A stretch of 64,000 nt of DNA from Ketobacter sp. (GTDB lineage Bacteria > Pseudomonadota > Gammaproteobacteria > Pseudomonadales > Ketobacteraceae), in the NCBI RefSeq assembly GCF_003671495.1, contig NZ_RCHN01000045.1:124001-188000 (forward strand), read 5' to 3'. This document shows positions 44,741 through 53,153 of this stretch, in pieces (the stretch's first letter is position 1; every line of letters begins with the position of its first letter). The notes under the pieces were generated by a model. That model made no database searches. It worked only from the letters and a program-made list of their open reading frames with translations, and had not been told where the DNA came from. The position numbers were made by a program, and so were the translations under genes.

Positions 44741-45697
44741 CTACGAGCGTTCAGCCCAGGGGCTGGGTTCAGCGCGGCCCAAACGCTCCAGGGCCAGCAC
44801 CAAGACCACGGCAACCGCCATCAACACCAGGCTGAAAACCAGCTTCGGATCCTGCCCGGTGAGCTCCAGGTATTGATGAGGCAGCAGATTGGCCTGCTCT
44901 ACCGGTACCGTCTCGCCATGGCTATTGATTCTGGTGCTCAGCGTCTGTTTCCAGGGCCAGACCTTGTTCAGTGAACCCAGCATGAATCCGGTCAAGACGG
45001 CCATGGTGACGTTGTGCAGATGATGCAGCAGCCAGGACAGCAGACGGGTAAACAGCAGCAACCCCACCAGACATCCGGTTGCAAAGATCCCCAGGTTGAC
45101 CAGCTCCAGGGATTTGACGGCACCGATGACGTGGGCATACATCCCCATCAGCAGGAGTATAAAAGAACCGGAGATGCCCGGCAGCACCATGGCACAGATG
45201 GCAATACTGCCGGCCACAAACAGGGTGACGGCATTGAGGGGCAACTGCTGTGGCGACACCAGGGTAATCACGAAGGCAATAGCGGCTCCCGCCACCAATG
45301 CGACAACGGTGGCGGGCGTCCAACAGGGAATCTGGCGCCCGATGTGAACGGCAGAAATCAGAATCAACCCGAAAAAGAAGGACCACAGTAACTCTGGCTG
45401 GGTTTGCAGCAGATGTGAGAGCAATTTGGACAGGGTGAAAACACTGGTGAGAATCCCCAGCATCAGGGTCAACAGGAAATTGCCGTTGAATGATCGCCAA
45501 GCGGCCAAAGGACCTTGCTTCACCAAGGTTGTCAGCGTGCCCGGGCCAATGGCGCCGATGCTGTCGATGAGCTTTTCATAGATACCGGTAATGAAGGCCA
45601 CTGTGCCACCGGACACCCCCGGAACAATATCCGCCGCGCCCATGGCCATGCCTTTTACGTAAATCCAGGCGTAGTCTTTTACCGAAGAACTTGTCAT
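44741..45697 (-). CDS. DUF368 membrane protein, PopT-type polyprenyl-phosphate transporter
   Basis: 318 aa with about eight hydrophobic segments. The DUF368 hallmarks KGMAMGAADIVPGVSGGTVAFITGIYEKLI (about residues 12-41) and MVLPGISGSFILLLMGMY are intact. DUF368 proteins have been shown to recycle undecaprenyl phosphate across the inner membrane (PopT). That role is assumed by family. The gene lies between nlpD and pcm, where it is not part of the common order. Confidence 0.87.
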   Translation of the reverse strand: MTSSSVKDYAWIYVKGMAMGAADIVPGVSGGTVAFITGIYEKLIDSIGAIGPGTLTTLVKQGPLAAWRSFNGNFLLTLMLGILTSVFTLSKLLSHLLQTQPELLWSFFFGLILISAVHIGRQIPCWTPATVVALVAGAAIAFVITLVSPQQLPLNAVTLFVAGSIAICAMVLPGISGSFILLLMGMYAHVIGAVKSLELVNLGIFATGCLVGLLLFTRLLSWLLHHLHNVTMAVLTGFMLGSLNKVWPWKQTLSTRINSHGETVPVEQANLLPHQYLELTGQDPKLVFSLVLMAVAVVLVLALERLGRAEPSPWAERS

Positions 45698-45749
45698 GCG
45701 CACAACCACATCATCTGAGAGCGTTGAGGAGGGATGATACTAATGAAAA

Positions 45750-46424
45750 TCAGCGCAAACCGGAACGAAAAGGAACAAATCGCACATCCTCAATAAACTC
45801 CCGCTGAAACCCTTCCTCTGTGCGGGTGATACGATAGAGCTTTTGCTCCTGTTCGCCGATGGGGATAACCAGGCGCCCACCGATAGCCAGTTGATCAAGC
45901 AGTTCCTGGGGAACATCCGAGGGTGCTGCCGCCGCCAGGATGCCATCAAACGGCGCCTTGTCCTTCAATCCGATACTGCCATCGGCATAGCGAAAAACCA
46001 CGTTGTGGATCTTCAGGGCTCGAATTCGCTTGCGGGCCTTTTCCTGCAACGCTTTGATACGCTCCAGTGAATACACCTCTTTGGCAAACCGCGACAGGAT
46101 AGCGGTTTGATAACCGGAGCCTGTGCCAATCTCAAGCACCCGCCCCAGGGAACCCGCCTCCAACAACAGCTCAGTCATATGGGCCACGATGTAGGGTTGG
46201 GAGATGGTCTGGCTGTGGCCAATGGGCAGCGCGGTATCTTCATAGGCGCGATGGGCCAGCGCTTCATCCACAAACAGATGCCGGGGCGTACTGCGTATGG
46301 CCTCCAGAACCTCATGGTTGCGGATGCCCTGATCCTGCAGGCGTGCAATGAGCCGGTCCCGGGTCCGCTGGGAGGTCATCCCGATGCCGTTCACCCCATT
46401 TGCTGCCAGAAAAGAATCGTTCAC
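45750..46424 (-). CDS. pcm: Protein-L-isoaspartate O-methyltransferase Pcm
   Basis: 224 aa. Repairs isoaspartyl damage in aged proteins using S-adenosylmethionine. Motifs: LPIGHSQTISQPYIVAHMTELL (substrate loop), VLEIGTGSGYQTAILSRFAKEVYSLER (SAM-binding), FDGILAAAAPSDVP and the C-terminal FVPFRSG. It belongs to the nlpD-rpoS stress cluster. The usual upstream partner surE is absent. Confidence 0.96.
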   Translation of the reverse strand: MNDSFLAANGVNGIGMTSQRTRDRLIARLQDQGIRNHEVLEAIRSTPRHLFVDEALAHRAYEDTALPIGHSQTISQPYIVAHMTELLLEAGSLGRVLEIGTGSGYQTAILSRFAKEVYSLERIKALQEKARKRIRALKIHNVVFRYADGSIGLKDKAPFDGILAAAAPSDVPQELLDQLAIGGRLVIPIGEQEQKLYRITRTEEGFQREFIEDVRFVPFRSGLR

Positions 46425-46519
46425 TCGCTGGTCCTCATCCCGTCATGAAACTAAATTCTTGTTATACAAGTAATTCATTGTAAAAGAAGGTACCGGAAAC
46501 GGCGAGCTGAATTGGCGTT

Positions 46520-47548
46520 TTATTTATCCTGGGCGCCGCTGCGATCGTTGAGTTGGACCAGTTCACGCAGCACACTGGTGGCATAGGCGCCTTTGGGGAG
46601 CTCGAAACGCAGCATCAGGTCGTCACCATGAGACTCCAGCTGCAGATTACGGGGCAACAGGCGCAATGGCCGCGGCTCGGGCTTGATGTTCGCCTGTTTC
46701 AGGAGCTGAGCATGGCTTGACGAAACAGCGGGGCTGTCTGCTCCGGGCAGCCAACCGCCGAGGTGGATGTCACCGCGGTCAAAACGCTGCTGCAAGGTCT
46801 CGCTCCAGGCCTCTTCCACAAAATAGCTCTGACTGCCATCCAGCATGATCGGGTCGCCCGCCGTCCAGCGGCACCAATCACCCTGCGCTACCCGTTGCCC
46901 AAGGCTGCCGTTGAAATACCAACTGCGGAGCGTAGAGAGCACGCGGCTGCGCAGTGCCCGCTCCTGGGGGAGCTCCCCAGCCTGGGCCCAGTGAAGAGCC
47001 TCAGTGACGTTGCCGCCCCCATGACCAAAGCGCTGGGCACCAAAATAGTTGGGCACCCCCTGCTCCCGCACCAGCTGGACCCGCTGCTCCAGGTTGCCGG
47101 GAGTCAGATTGCGCAGCCGAATATGAAACCCGTTGGCTTTGTGGGTGCCAATGCGCAGCTTGCGATGATGACGGGCATGCTGCAACAGAGTCATCCCCTC
47201 CGCAGACAGCCGCTCAGCATCCGGCTCCGGGTTCACTCCCGGCAGGTGGATGGAGAACCACTGGCTGGTGAGCCCCCGACGATCCTTGAGACCGGAATAA
47301 CTGACCTGGCGGGGCCGCACACTGAATAGACGGGCGAGGCATTTGACGGTGTAACGCGTATTCTGATCATCGGTCTGCAGTTGCAGAAACAGATGCTCGC
47401 CCGCTCCGCTGGGCTCAAAGCCCAGAACCTCCTCCACCACAAAGTCCTCGGGCAGGGTCTTGAAATCACCCTGCATATCCGGCGCGCCATAAGCGTAAGG
47501 TGCGCTGTCCAGGCCCTGTGCGGGCAGCCCGGCGTGAAGGACGCTCAT
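46520..47548 (-). CDS. truD: tRNA pseudouridine(13) synthase TruD
   Basis: 342 aa. The catalytic Asp lies in SGLKDRRGLTSQWFS; other TruD motifs are DFKTLPEDFVVEEVLGF near the N-terminus, NYFGAQRFGHGGGNV, and the C-terminal FELPKGAYATSVLRELVQL. It makes pseudouridine-13 in tRNA. Its ATG overlaps the ispF stop by 4 bp, so it is translated with ispF. Confidence 0.96.
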   Translation of the reverse strand: MSVLHAGLPAQGLDSAPYAYGAPDMQGDFKTLPEDFVVEEVLGFEPSGAGEHLFLQLQTDDQNTRYTVKCLARLFSVRPRQVSYSGLKDRRGLTSQWFSIHLPGVNPEPDAERLSAEGMTLLQHARHHRKLRIGTHKANGFHIRLRNLTPGNLEQRVQLVREQGVPNYFGAQRFGHGGGNVTEALHWAQAGELPQERALRSRVLSTLRSWYFNGSLGQRVAQGDWCRWTAGDPIMLDGSQSYFVEEAWSETLQQRFDRGDIHLGGWLPGADSPAVSSSHAQLLKQANIKPEPRPLRLLPRNLQLESHGDDLMLRFELPKGAYATSVLRELVQLNDRSGAQDK

Positions 47549-48021
47549 GCGGGACCAATCAGGGCAACGGCATGCACCGCAATGCCCTCCTTGCGACCGG
47601 TATACCCCAGCTGCTCCGTGGTGGTGGCCTTGACGTTCACGGCCTCCACTCCCACCTGTAGATCCTGGGCAATGTTCGCCCGCATGGAGTCGATGTGGGG
47701 TGCCATTTTAGGTGCCTGGGCCACGATGGTGACATCCACGTTTCCAACCTGATAACCGGCCCGTCTTACCTGCGCCACCACGTGCCGCAGCAGCTCCCGG
47801 CTGTCTGCCCCTTTGTACTGAGCGTCGGTGTCCGGAAAATGCTTGCCGATGTCCCCCAGGGCAGCGGCTCCCAACAGGGCATCCGCCAGTGCGTGGAGGG
47901 CGACGTCGCCATCGGAATGCGCCACAAACCCATGAGAATACGGTATGCGCACCCCACCCAGCATCAGGTGATCACCGGTGCCAAAACGATGGACATCAAA
48001 GCCATGGCCAATTCGAATCAT
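47545..48021 (-). CDS. ispF: 2-C-methyl-D-erythritol 2,4-cyclodiphosphate synthase IspF
   Basis: 158 aa, standard length. Fifth step of the non-mevalonate isoprenoid pathway. Zinc ligands in GHGFDVHRF, and LGGVRIPYSHGFVAHSDGDVALHALADALLGA, then FPDTDAQYKGADS, are invariant. C-terminal ATTTEQLGYTGRKEGIAVHA. Between ispD (11 bp upstream) and truD (4-bp overlap). Confidence 0.97.
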   Translation of the reverse strand: MIRIGHGFDVHRFGTGDHLMLGGVRIPYSHGFVAHSDGDVALHALADALLGAAALGDIGKHFPDTDAQYKGADSRELLRHVVAQVRRAGYQVGNVDVTIVAQAPKMAPHIDSMRANIAQDLQVGVEAVNVKATTTEQLGYTGRKEGIAVHAVALIGPA

Positions 48022-48032
48022 AGTGCTACCTA

Positions 48033-48749
48033 TTATGACTGCTGGATGAGTTGCTGCTGGATGTAAAGCTCGGTCAGTGTCAGGTCCTGGGGATGGGTGA
48101 TTTTGATGTTGTCATAGTGCCCTTCCACCAGCAGGGGTTGATGACCGAGGCGTTCCATGGCAGCGGATTCGTCTGTCACCAGTACCCCATCGGTCAGCGC
48201 AGAATCGATGGCACTGCGCAGGGTACCCAGGCGAAACAGTTGCGGCGTGAGCGCATGCCAAAGCTGGTTGCGGTCCACGGTGGCTTCAATCTGGTTGATG
48301 CGGTTGGCCCGCTTCATGGTATCCCGCACCGGGTTGGCCAGAATCCCCCCGACTGCGTCGAACTGATCCACCTGTTGCACCAGCTTGCGGACATCATCCG
48401 CCCGCACACAGGGTCGTGCCACATCGTGCACCAGCACCCAGTCCCGCTCATCCCCGATCCCGGACAGGTAGCGCAACCCGTTCTGCACGGAATGGCAGCG
48501 CTCGTCGCCACCGACGACGGTTTTTATACGGGGGTTCTTCGCGGCAGGCAAACCCTTGAAGTGACGGTCTTCCGCACTGATGACCACCACCACCTGAACG
48601 ATCTCTGCCAGGGTAAGCAGTCGGTCCAGAGTATTCTCGACCACGGTTTTACCGTTGAGCTGGAGGTATTGCTTGGGCAACGCCGAGCCGAATCGCTTCC
48701 CCACACCAGCGGCCGGCACCACGCACCAGATACGATTAGATGTCGTCAT
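48033..48749 (-). CDS. ispD: 2-C-methyl-D-erythritol 4-phosphate cytidylyltransferase IspD
   Basis: 238 aa. Transfers CMP from CTP to methylerythritol phosphate. N-terminal CTP-binding loop VVPAAGVGKRFGSALPKQYLQLNG, VLVHDVARPCVRADDV (metal site), and C-terminal VLVTDESAAMERLGHQPLLVEGHYDNIKITHPQDL are conserved. Third step of the pathway; ispF continues on the same transcript with one missing step (ispE) encoded elsewhere. Confidence 0.97.
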   Translation of the reverse strand: MTTSNRIWCVVPAAGVGKRFGSALPKQYLQLNGKTVVENTLDRLLTLAEIVQVVVVISAEDRHFKGLPAAKNPRIKTVVGGDERCHSVQNGLRYLSGIGDERDWVLVHDVARPCVRADDVRKLVQQVDQFDAVGGILANPVRDTMKRANRINQIEATVDRNQLWHALTPQLFRLGTLRSAIDSALTDGVLVTDESAAMERLGHQPLLVEGHYDNIKITHPQDLTLTELYIQQQLIQQS

Positions 48750-48757
48750 TTAGAAAG

Positions 48758-49075
48758 TTACTGCTGATCGTCGTCAATTATCAGAAAGAAGGTTTCATCT
48801 TCCTTCACCATCCCCAATTGGGTACGGGCCCGTTCCTCGACCGCATCCAAACCTTCTTTCAGGTTTTTCACTTCGGCCCGTAACCGTTTATTGCGCTCCG
48901 CCGCGAGGTAGTTTTCCTGCTCCTGACGCTCGATTTCCCCTTTCAGGCGCCAGATATCAGCCAAACTGTCCTCACCAATCCATAACCTGAGCTGCAGCAC
49001 AAAGAAACAGATCACCAACACCCAGAACAATACCCTGGGCAGGGTGAACCAAGTCGATTGGCTGTTTTCGGTCAT
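48758..49075 (-). CDS. ftsB: Cell division protein FtsB
   Basis: 105 aa from the ATG at 49073-49075; two codons upstream is only a TTG. One N-terminal transmembrane helix (about residues 14-31: VLFWVLVICFFVLQLRLW), then a periplasmic leucine-zipper coiled coil (LKGEIERQEQENYLAAERNKRLRAEVKNL) and the conserved LGMVKEDETFF. It forms the FtsQLB complex that licenses septal wall synthesis. Lies between eno and ispD as in E. coli and Pseudomonas. Confidence 0.95.
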   Translation of the reverse strand: MTENSQSTWFTLPRVLFWVLVICFFVLQLRLWIGEDSLADIWRLKGEIERQEQENYLAAERNKRLRAEVKNLKEGLDAVEERARTQLGMVKEDETFFLIIDDDQQ

Positions 49076-49164
49076 GGTCAAAGGTCAGGGCTGGCGAAAC
49101 ATGGGGATAAGAATGGAGCTTTACGGGGGATTGGTCAAGCCGCAAAGCCAGGCGCCTGGAGGCG

Positions 49165-49193
49165 GCGCCGAAGCCAAAGGTCAGCTTCGGCGC
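49165..49193 (-). terminator. Hairpin after eno, terminator uncertain
   Basis: Perfect 10-bp stem GCGCCGAAGC/GCTTCGGCGC (49165-49174 with 49184-49193) starting 11 bp past the eno stop. There is no T-run, so it may only protect the 3' end or slow polymerase, and ftsB could be read through. Confidence 0.45.
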
Positions 49194-49203
49194 GGGACCC
49201 GGC

Positions 49204-50502
49204 TTACTTGAAGGCGCGGAATTCAGACTTGCCCTTATAGGGAGCCTGATCACCGATCACTTCTTCAATACGCAGTAACTGGTTGTACTTGGCAACACGG
49301 TCTGAGCGGCACAGGGAGCCGGTTTTGATCTGGCCGGCCGCAGTGGCCACCGCCAGATCGGCAATGGTGGCATCTTCGGTTTCGCCGGAACGGTGGGAAA
49401 TCACCGCCGTGTAGCCGGCGTCCTTGGCCATCTGGATCGCGTCCAGGGTTTCCGACAGACTGCCGATCTGGTTGAACTTGATCAGAATGCTGTTGGCGAT
49501 GTCCTTGTCGATGCCTTCCTTGAGGATCTTGGTATTGGTCACGAACAGGTCGTCCCCTACCAACTGAACTTTCTCGCCCAGCTTTTCCGTCAGCACCTTC
49601 CAGCCGGCCCAGTCCCCTTCATCCATGCCGTCTTCGATGGAGATGATGGGGTAACGGCTGCACAGGTCAGCCAGGTAATCGGCGAACTCTTCTGAGGTCA
49701 GGGATTTGTTGTCACCGGCCAGCACGTATTTGCCATCCTTATAGAATTCTGAGGAGGCACAATCCAACGCCAGGGTCACGTTTTCACCCAGTTTGTAACC
49801 GGCTTTTTCCACCGCTTCGGAGATGACTTTCAGGGCTTCTTCATTTGAGGACAGGTTGGGAGCAAAACCGCCTTCGTCACCCACTGCGGTGTTCAGGCCT
49901 TTGGCGCTCAGTACCGATTTCAGGGCGTGGAAGATTTCCGCACCACAACGCAGCGCTTCTGCAAAACTGGGCGCCCCCACCGGCTGAATCATGAATTCCT
50001 GGATGTCCACGTTGTTATCCGCGTGGGCGCCGCCATTGATGATGTTCATCATGGGCACCGGCATGCTGTAGGGCCCAGCCTTGCCGTCCACGATTTCGCT
50101 GATGTGCTGGAACAGGGGCACCTGCTTGTGCACCGCCGCCGCTTTGGCCACAGCCAGGGACACCGCCAGGATGGCATTGGCACCGAACTTGGATTTGTTT
50201 TCAGTGCCGTCGGCATCGATCATCAGCTGGTCAATGGCGCGCTGGTCCAGGGCATTTTTGCCTTTCAGCAGGGCCTGGATGTCGTTGTTCACAGCAGCAA
50301 CGGCTTTCAGAACACCCTTGCCCAGATAGCGGGACTTGTCACCATCGCGCAGCTCCAGTGCCTCGCGGGAACCAGTGGAGGCTCCGGACGGCGCACAAGC
50401 GGTACCGGCCGCGCCGGATTCCAGGACAACGTCCGCTTCAACGGTGGGGTTTCCTCGTGAATCCAGCACTTCCCGGGCGCGGATTTGAGCGATCTTAGGC
50501 AT
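49204..50502 (-). CDS. eno: Enolase
   Basis: 432 aa, standard. Converts 2-phosphoglycerate to phosphoenolpyruvate; also an RNA degradosome partner in related species. Motifs: REVLDSRGNPTVEADV, GGAHADNNVDIQEFMI, SIEDGMDEGDWAGW, LVGDDLFVTNTKIL, and the catalytic VISHRSGETEDATIADLAVA. In the pyrG-kdsA-eno-ftsB cluster. Confidence 0.98.
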   Translation of the reverse strand: MPKIAQIRAREVLDSRGNPTVEADVVLESGAAGTACAPSGASTGSREALELRDGDKSRYLGKGVLKAVAAVNNDIQALLKGKNALDQRAIDQLMIDADGTENKSKFGANAILAVSLAVAKAAAVHKQVPLFQHISEIVDGKAGPYSMPVPMMNIINGGAHADNNVDIQEFMIQPVGAPSFAEALRCGAEIFHALKSVLSAKGLNTAVGDEGGFAPNLSSNEEALKVISEAVEKAGYKLGENVTLALDCASSEFYKDGKYVLAGDNKSLTSEEFADYLADLCSRYPIISIEDGMDEGDWAGWKVLTEKLGEKVQLVGDDLFVTNTKILKEGIDKDIANSILIKFNQIGSLSETLDAIQMAKDAGYTAVISHRSGETEDATIADLAVATAAGQIKTGSLCRSDRVAKYNQLLRIEEVIGDQAPYKGKSEFRAFK

Positions 50503-50542
50503 GGTCAGGATGTCTCCTATTGATAATGTTTAATTTGAAAAA

Positions 50543-51412
50543 TCAGTGGGTGTCCAGTTTGTCGAAACCTTTCACCAATTCGTCCAACGCTTTCACTTGG
50601 GCCAGGAAGGGTTCCAGCATTGCCAGTCGCAAAGCACAGGGGCCGTCACACCTGGCCTGTTCCGGTTCCGGGTGAGCCTCCAGGAACAGACCTGCCAGAC
50701 GCTGGCTCATTCCGGCCAGGGCCAGCTCTGTCACCTGGGCCCGACGCCCGCCAGCCGCTTCTGCCAAACCGCCGGGCATCTGCAGGGAATGAGTAACATC
50801 AAAGAACACAGGATTGCCGAATTCTTTCATGATGCCAAAGCCCAGCATGTCCACCACCAGGTTGTTGTAACCAAAACTGGAGCCACGCTCACACAGAATG
50901 ACCTGGTCGTTGCCGGCCTCTTCACACTTCTTGATGATGTGTTTCATTTCCCGGGGTGCCAGGAACTGGGCTTTCTTGACGTTGATGATGGCGCCGGTTT
51001 GCGCCATGGCCACCACCAGATCCGTCTGCCGCGAAAGGAATGCGGGCAACTGGATAATGTCACAGACTTCCGCCACCGGCTGGGCCTGATGCGGCTCGTG
51101 CACATCGGTGATGATGGGGACATTAAAGGTGTTTTTGATTTCCTCGAAGATTTTCAGGCCTTCGTCCAGCCCCGGCCCCCGGAAAGAATTCACCGAGGAG
51201 CGATTGGCTTTATCGAACGACGCCTTGAATACATAGGGAATGCCTAGCTTCTCGGTGACCTTCACGTAGCTTTCGGCGATCTGCAGCGCCAGATCCCGGG
51301 ATTCCAGCACATTCATGCCGCCGAACAGCACGAATGGCAGGTCGTTGCCAATGTTGATGCTGGCGCCACCGGGCGCGGTCAGGGCAATGGTTTTCTGGGC
51401 TTGTTGACTCAT
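50543..51412 (-). CDS. kdsA: 3-deoxy-D-manno-octulosonate 8-phosphate synthase KdsA
   Basis: 289 aa. Condenses phosphoenolpyruvate with arabinose 5-phosphate to make KDO 8-phosphate for lipopolysaccharide. Motifs: LFGGMNVLESRDLALQIAESY, FKASFDKANRSSVNSFRGPGLDEGL, DIIQLPAFLSRQTDLV and CERGSSFGYNNLVVDM. Confirms a Gram-negative outer membrane. Adjacent eno makes its substrate phosphoenolpyruvate. Confidence 0.97.
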   Translation of the reverse strand: MSQQAQKTIALTAPGGASINIGNDLPFVLFGGMNVLESRDLALQIAESYVKVTEKLGIPYVFKASFDKANRSSVNSFRGPGLDEGLKIFEEIKNTFNVPIITDVHEPHQAQPVAEVCDIIQLPAFLSRQTDLVVAMAQTGAIINVKKAQFLAPREMKHIIKKCEEAGNDQVILCERGSSFGYNNLVVDMLGFGIMKEFGNPVFFDVTHSLQMPGGLAEAAGGRRAQVTELALAGMSQRLAGLFLEAHPEPEQARCDGPCALRLAMLEPFLAQVKALDELVKGFDKLDTH

Positions 51413-51432
51413 TTGAGTTCCCTCTCGCCGGG

Positions 51433-53076
51433 CTAGTCTTTGGGGGCCAGTTTGCTGTCATTATGCGCCTTGGCGGCCTTGATGTAACCGGTGAACAATG
51501 GATGCCCGTCCCGTGGGGTGGACGTAAATTCCGGGTGGAACTGGCAGGCCACGAACCAGGGATGGTTCGGCACCTCAATCATTTCCACCAGCGATCCGTC
51601 CAGGGAGCGGCCCGCCACGCGCAGACCGGCTTTCTCCAAATCCGGAACGTACTTGTTGTTCACTTCATAACGATGACGGTGCCGTTCGAACACCACATCC
51701 TTGCCATAGAGTTCACGGGAGCGGCTGCCGTCCACCAGGCGACACTCCTGGGCGCCCAGGCGCATGGTGCCACCCAGGTCGGATTCAGCATCGCGCTGTT
51801 GCAGTGAGCCGTCTTCTTCCAGCCACTCGGTGATCAGGCCAACCACCGGAGTGGTGGTGTCTTCCACAAACTCGGTGCTGTGGGCATCGGCCATGCCGGC
51901 CATATCACGGGCGTACTCGATCACCGCCAGCTGCATACCCAGACAAATGCCCAGGTAAGGAACGTTGTTTTCACGGGCATAGCGCACCGCTGCGATTTTG
52001 CCTTCGGTACCCCGTTTGCCGAAGCCACCGGGCACCAGGATGGCATCGTATTTTTCCAGACAGCCAACCCCATCGCGCTCCAGATCCTCGGAGTCAACGT
52101 ATTCAATGTTCACTTTGGTACGGGTGCGAATCCCGGCGTGCAGCAACGCTTCGTTCAAGGATTTATAGGCATCGGCCAGATCCGTGTACTTGCCCACCAT
52201 GGCCAAGGTGATGTCGTGTTGCGGATTCAGTTGCGCATCCACCACCGCGGTCCACTCGCTGAGGTCCGCCGCTTTGCACTCCAGCCCCAGTTTTTCCACC
52301 ACAAAATCGTCCAGCCCCTGAGCGTGCAGCACCGAGGGGATTTTGTAGATGGTATTGACGTCCATCAGGCCGATGACCGCACGCCGCTCCACGTTGGTGA
52401 ACAATGCAATCTTGGCCAGGGAGGAGTCGGGGATCTTGTGATCGGAACGGCACAGCAGCACGTCGGGCTGCAGACCAATGGAACGCAGTTCCTTCACCGA
52501 GTGCTGGGTGGGTTTGGTTTTGGTCTCGCCGGCGGTGTCGATATAGGGCACCAGGGTAAGGTGGATGAACACCGAGTTGTTGGAACCCAGTTCCACCCGC
52601 AGTTGGCGCACGGCCTCCAGGAACGGCTGGGATTCGATGTCGCCCACGGTGCCGCCGATTTCCACCAGCAGCACGTCCACGCCTAAATCATTATTCAGGA
52701 TACGGTTTTTGATTTCATCGGTGATGTGGGGAATGACCTGCACGGTGGCCCCCAGGTAATCTCCGCGACGCTCCTTCTCGATCACATCCAGGTAGATCCG
52801 GCCGGAGGTGAAATTATTCTTTTTGGTCATGGTGTTACGGATGAAGCGCTCGTAGTGACCCAGATCCAGGTCGGTTTCAGCGCCATCCTCGGTAACAAAG
52901 ACCTCCCCGTGCTGATAGGGGCTCATGGTGCCCGGGTCGACGTTGATATAAGGGTCCAGTTTCATCATGGAGACCTTGAGGCCACGGGCTTCCAAAATAG
53001 ACGCCAAGGAGGCTGCTGCGATTCCTTTACCCAAGGAAGACACAACACCCCCCGTCACAAAAATGTATTTTGTCAT
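51433..53076 (-). CDS. pyrG: CTP synthase PyrG
   Basis: 547 aa. Amidates UTP to CTP with glutamine. Synthetase domain: TKYIFVTGGVVSSLGKGIAAASLA (P-loop-like) and DPYINVDPGTMSPYQHGEVFVTEDGAETDLDLGHYERF. The C-terminal class I glutaminase has the nucleophile Cys in YLGICLGMQLAVIE and the His/Glu of CQFHPEFTSTP. Upstream of kdsA by 20 bp; CTP is also the substrate of ispD and of CMP-KDO synthesis. Confidence 0.98.
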   Translation of the reverse strand: MTKYIFVTGGVVSSLGKGIAAASLASILEARGLKVSMMKLDPYINVDPGTMSPYQHGEVFVTEDGAETDLDLGHYERFIRNTMTKKNNFTSGRIYLDVIEKERRGDYLGATVQVIPHITDEIKNRILNNDLGVDVLLVEIGGTVGDIESQPFLEAVRQLRVELGSNNSVFIHLTLVPYIDTAGETKTKPTQHSVKELRSIGLQPDVLLCRSDHKIPDSSLAKIALFTNVERRAVIGLMDVNTIYKIPSVLHAQGLDDFVVEKLGLECKAADLSEWTAVVDAQLNPQHDITLAMVGKYTDLADAYKSLNEALLHAGIRTRTKVNIEYVDSEDLERDGVGCLEKYDAILVPGGFGKRGTEGKIAAVRYARENNVPYLGICLGMQLAVIEYARDMAGMADAHSTEFVEDTTTPVVGLITEWLEEDGSLQQRDAESDLGGTMRLGAQECRLVDGSRSRELYGKDVVFERHRHRYEVNNKYVPDLEKAGLRVAGRSLDGSLVEMIEVPNHPWFVACQFHPEFTSTPRDGHPLFTGYIKAAKAHNDSKLAPKD

Positions 53077-53153
53077 CGACTTACCAGTGAACGGAGAATG
53101 GAAAAGGTTGTAATCAGAATGGAGGGCAATTCTACCGGATTAGGTGGGCAGAC

